From: Sphingomonas gilva
Lineage (GTDB): Bacteria; Pseudomonadota; Alphaproteobacteria; Sphingomonadales; Sphingomonadaceae
NCBI RefSeq assembly: GCF_003515075.1
Contig: NZ_QWLV01000008.1
Coordinates: forward strand, 97,749-161,748
Reading direction: 5' to 3'
Length of the DNA stretch: 64,000 nucleotides
Shown here: one piece after another, positions 63,701 through 64,000 of the stretch
Layout: the number at the start of each line of letters is the position of its first letter
Numbering within the stretch: the first letter of the stretch is position 1
The notes under the pieces: generated by a model
The model's input: the letters and a program-made list of their open reading frames with translations, nothing else
Told to the model about the DNA's origin: nothing
The model's database searches: none
Program-made: the position numbers and the translations under genes

Positions 63701-63853
63701 ATAGGCCGTCTCTATCGAGACGATCGGCGGATCGGTATCGGGATATTCGCGCACCGACAGGCTGAAGAAGGCGACCAGGCCGACGATCACCATCAGGATG
63801 GCGATCACCGCCGCGAAAACGGGCCGCCGGACCGAGATGTCGGAGATGACCAA
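60713..63853 (-). CDS. RND efflux permease (AcrB/MexB family)
   Basis: A 1046-residue inner-membrane pump of the hydrophobe/amphiphile efflux type. The start is TTG 63853 (GGAG about 8 bases upstream; no ATG occurs until residue 21). ISDISVRRPVFAAVIAILMV is the first helix; the proton-relay pair lies in IGLVVDDAIVVLENVYHR; GFIALSLVPMLCSKML and later GLAAKNGILIVEFANQL are hallmarks. It probably works with a membrane-fusion protein encoded beyond the right edge. The tail is charged and Gly-rich. Confidence 0.94.
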   Translation of the reverse strand: MVISDISVRRPVFAAVIAILMVIVGLVAFFSLSVREYPDTDPPIVSIETAYTGAAASVIEARITQPLEEQLSGIEGIQTITSRSRDGESDISIEFSPTRDVDAAANDVRDRIGGVVDDLPEEALAPEVRKVDADASPIMFFVISRPGWSRLQLSDYVDRNIVDRFSVIDGVARVFVGGDARTSMRVWLQPTKLAAFRLTPGDVETALRAQNVELPAGRLESAEQNQTLRVQRPFQTPEEFARLIVGRGADGYLVRLGDVARVEEGAENPYQQFRLNGGQAVGLGVVRQSGANTLAVAEAAKQVMEDLRPDLPEGMTMEVGSDDSLFIGESIKKVWETLGEAAILVVAVIFLFLGSWRATLIPAVTVPICLLSAFAVLWLFGFSINLLTLLALVLAIGLVVDDAIVVLENVYHRIEEGETPLVAAFQGTRQVAFAVVSTTLVVCAVFVPVMFLAGQTGLLFRELAVAMIGAIAFSGFIALSLVPMLCSKMLRHEQRGRFTAWVDEKFQRLEGAYGRRLDAALARPAMALVATGALFAAAAFAFSTIQSELVPAEDVGVLSANINAPEGTGFAQMDRYVLRAQESLLPLLKGEDSPIASIISRTPGGFGSSDDFNSGSFIVFLKEWKDREESTQDVAQRINRLLQQQPAVRGNAQVRSSLGRGRGQPIGFVIAGPTYEGLVAARDRILAAARSNPGIINLDSDYKETKPQLNITVNTTRAGDLGVSVDEVSQALQTLLGSRRVSTYIDRGEEYRVIVQAEAEGRSTVADLQSIYVRSRSDALIPLASLVDVTQVAGPRDLGRFNKLRAITLEGGLAEGYSLGEALTFLENQARQSPEVTAIGYRGESQSFRETGGSILIVFALTIIVVYLVLAAQFESFIHPLVIITTVPLAVAGGVIGIALTGGTLNLYSQIGIVMLVGLAAKNGILIVEFANQLRDEGQEILTAITRAARRRLRAILMTSIATVMGAVPLIIAGGAGGAARASIGVVIVFGVSIATLITLFLIPILYSRLARYTGSPEAVTRQLEQELEGRKGDDRPGGAAPQPAE

Positions 63854-63966
63854 AGCTTAGGCTCCAAACTCGGTTAGAACAGGGTCGTGACGGAGCGGAT
63901 TTTGGCGCCAGGCTAGGAGCAAGGAGGGAGCGATGCCGAAGCATCGTGACCGACGCGCGGCCGGGC

Positions 63967-63991
63967 CCCCGCAAAGTAATACTTTGCGGGG
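63967..63991. repeat. Perfect 12-base inverted repeat near window end
   Basis: CCCCGCAAAGTA and TACTTTGCGGGG flank one A. It lies 114 bases upstream of the RND start, in a 147-base stretch without a visible gene. It could be a terminator for the neighbouring gene beyond the edge or an operator. Confidence 0.65.
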
Positions 63992-64000
63992 AGCCCCGAC

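Noticed and set aside
1..64000. CRISPR array, prophage or insertion sequence
   Set aside because: No regularly spaced direct repeats, no transposase, integrase or phage structural gene was found; the repeats present are short palindromes.

Overview
The window is GC-rich DNA that looks like a chromosomal segment of a sphingomonad (Alphaproteobacteria, Sphingomonadaceae). This is inferred from three large TonB-dependent receptors (TBDRs) with sphingomonad/Caulobacter-type neighbours, halogenase-LacI-transporter-glucosidase gene order, a cyanide-insensitive-type bd oxidase, REP-like CCCCGGA-N5-TCCGGGG palindromes, and dense operons with 4-base ATGA/GTGA overlaps. No 16S gene, replication gene or phylogenetic marker is present, so the genus is not proven. 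I saw no transposase, integrase, phage gene or CRISPR array.

Region 1 (1-28.0 kb) is an exopolysaccharide (EPS) locus. It opens with the end of a Wza-type export protein, a Wzc-type chain-length regulator/tyrosine kinase with a nine-unit Tyr-Gly tail, a TPR/beta-sandwich membrane protein and a Wzy/WaaL-type polymerase or ligase. Next come a secreted FecR-like protein, the priming polyprenyl-phosphate sugar transferase, glycosyltransferases, an EpsG-type polymerase, a HAD + UbiA-like pair, a sulfotransferase, rmlACBD (dTDP-L-rhamnose), GT4/GT61/GT2 transferases, two methyltransferases and a Wzx flippase. It closes with cysQ, cysNC and cysD, which make PAPS and remove PAP, and a FkbM methyltransferase. 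Together they predict a rhamnose-containing EPS that is methylated and probably sulfated.

Region 2 (28.1-33.0 kb) has a Tat-exported beta-helix protein, a ROK sugar kinase and a CydAB/CioAB-type oxidase with a 37-residue DUF2474-type subunit. Region 3 (33.1-47.0 kb) has one TBDR with an Arg/Gly-rich insert, then a sugar-uptake locus: TBDR, two flavin-dependent halogenase homologues, LacI regulator, MFS transporter and a secreted GH3 glucosidase. LacI-type palindromes lie upstream of the TBDR and the glucosidase.

Region 4 (47.3-56.1 kb) has a thioredoxin-fold protein divergent from a TPR protein with TonB-C-like segments. Then comes a 1223-residue TBDR followed by a small lipoprotein, an uncharacterised protein and an aldo/keto reductase homologue that appears to have lost catalytic residues. 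Region 5 (56.1-64 kb) is ordinary chromosome: tRNA-Gln, ilvE, a MarR regulator, proC, YbjN, a UbiK-like protein, TspO and an RND efflux permease. It also carries a composite nested palindrome.
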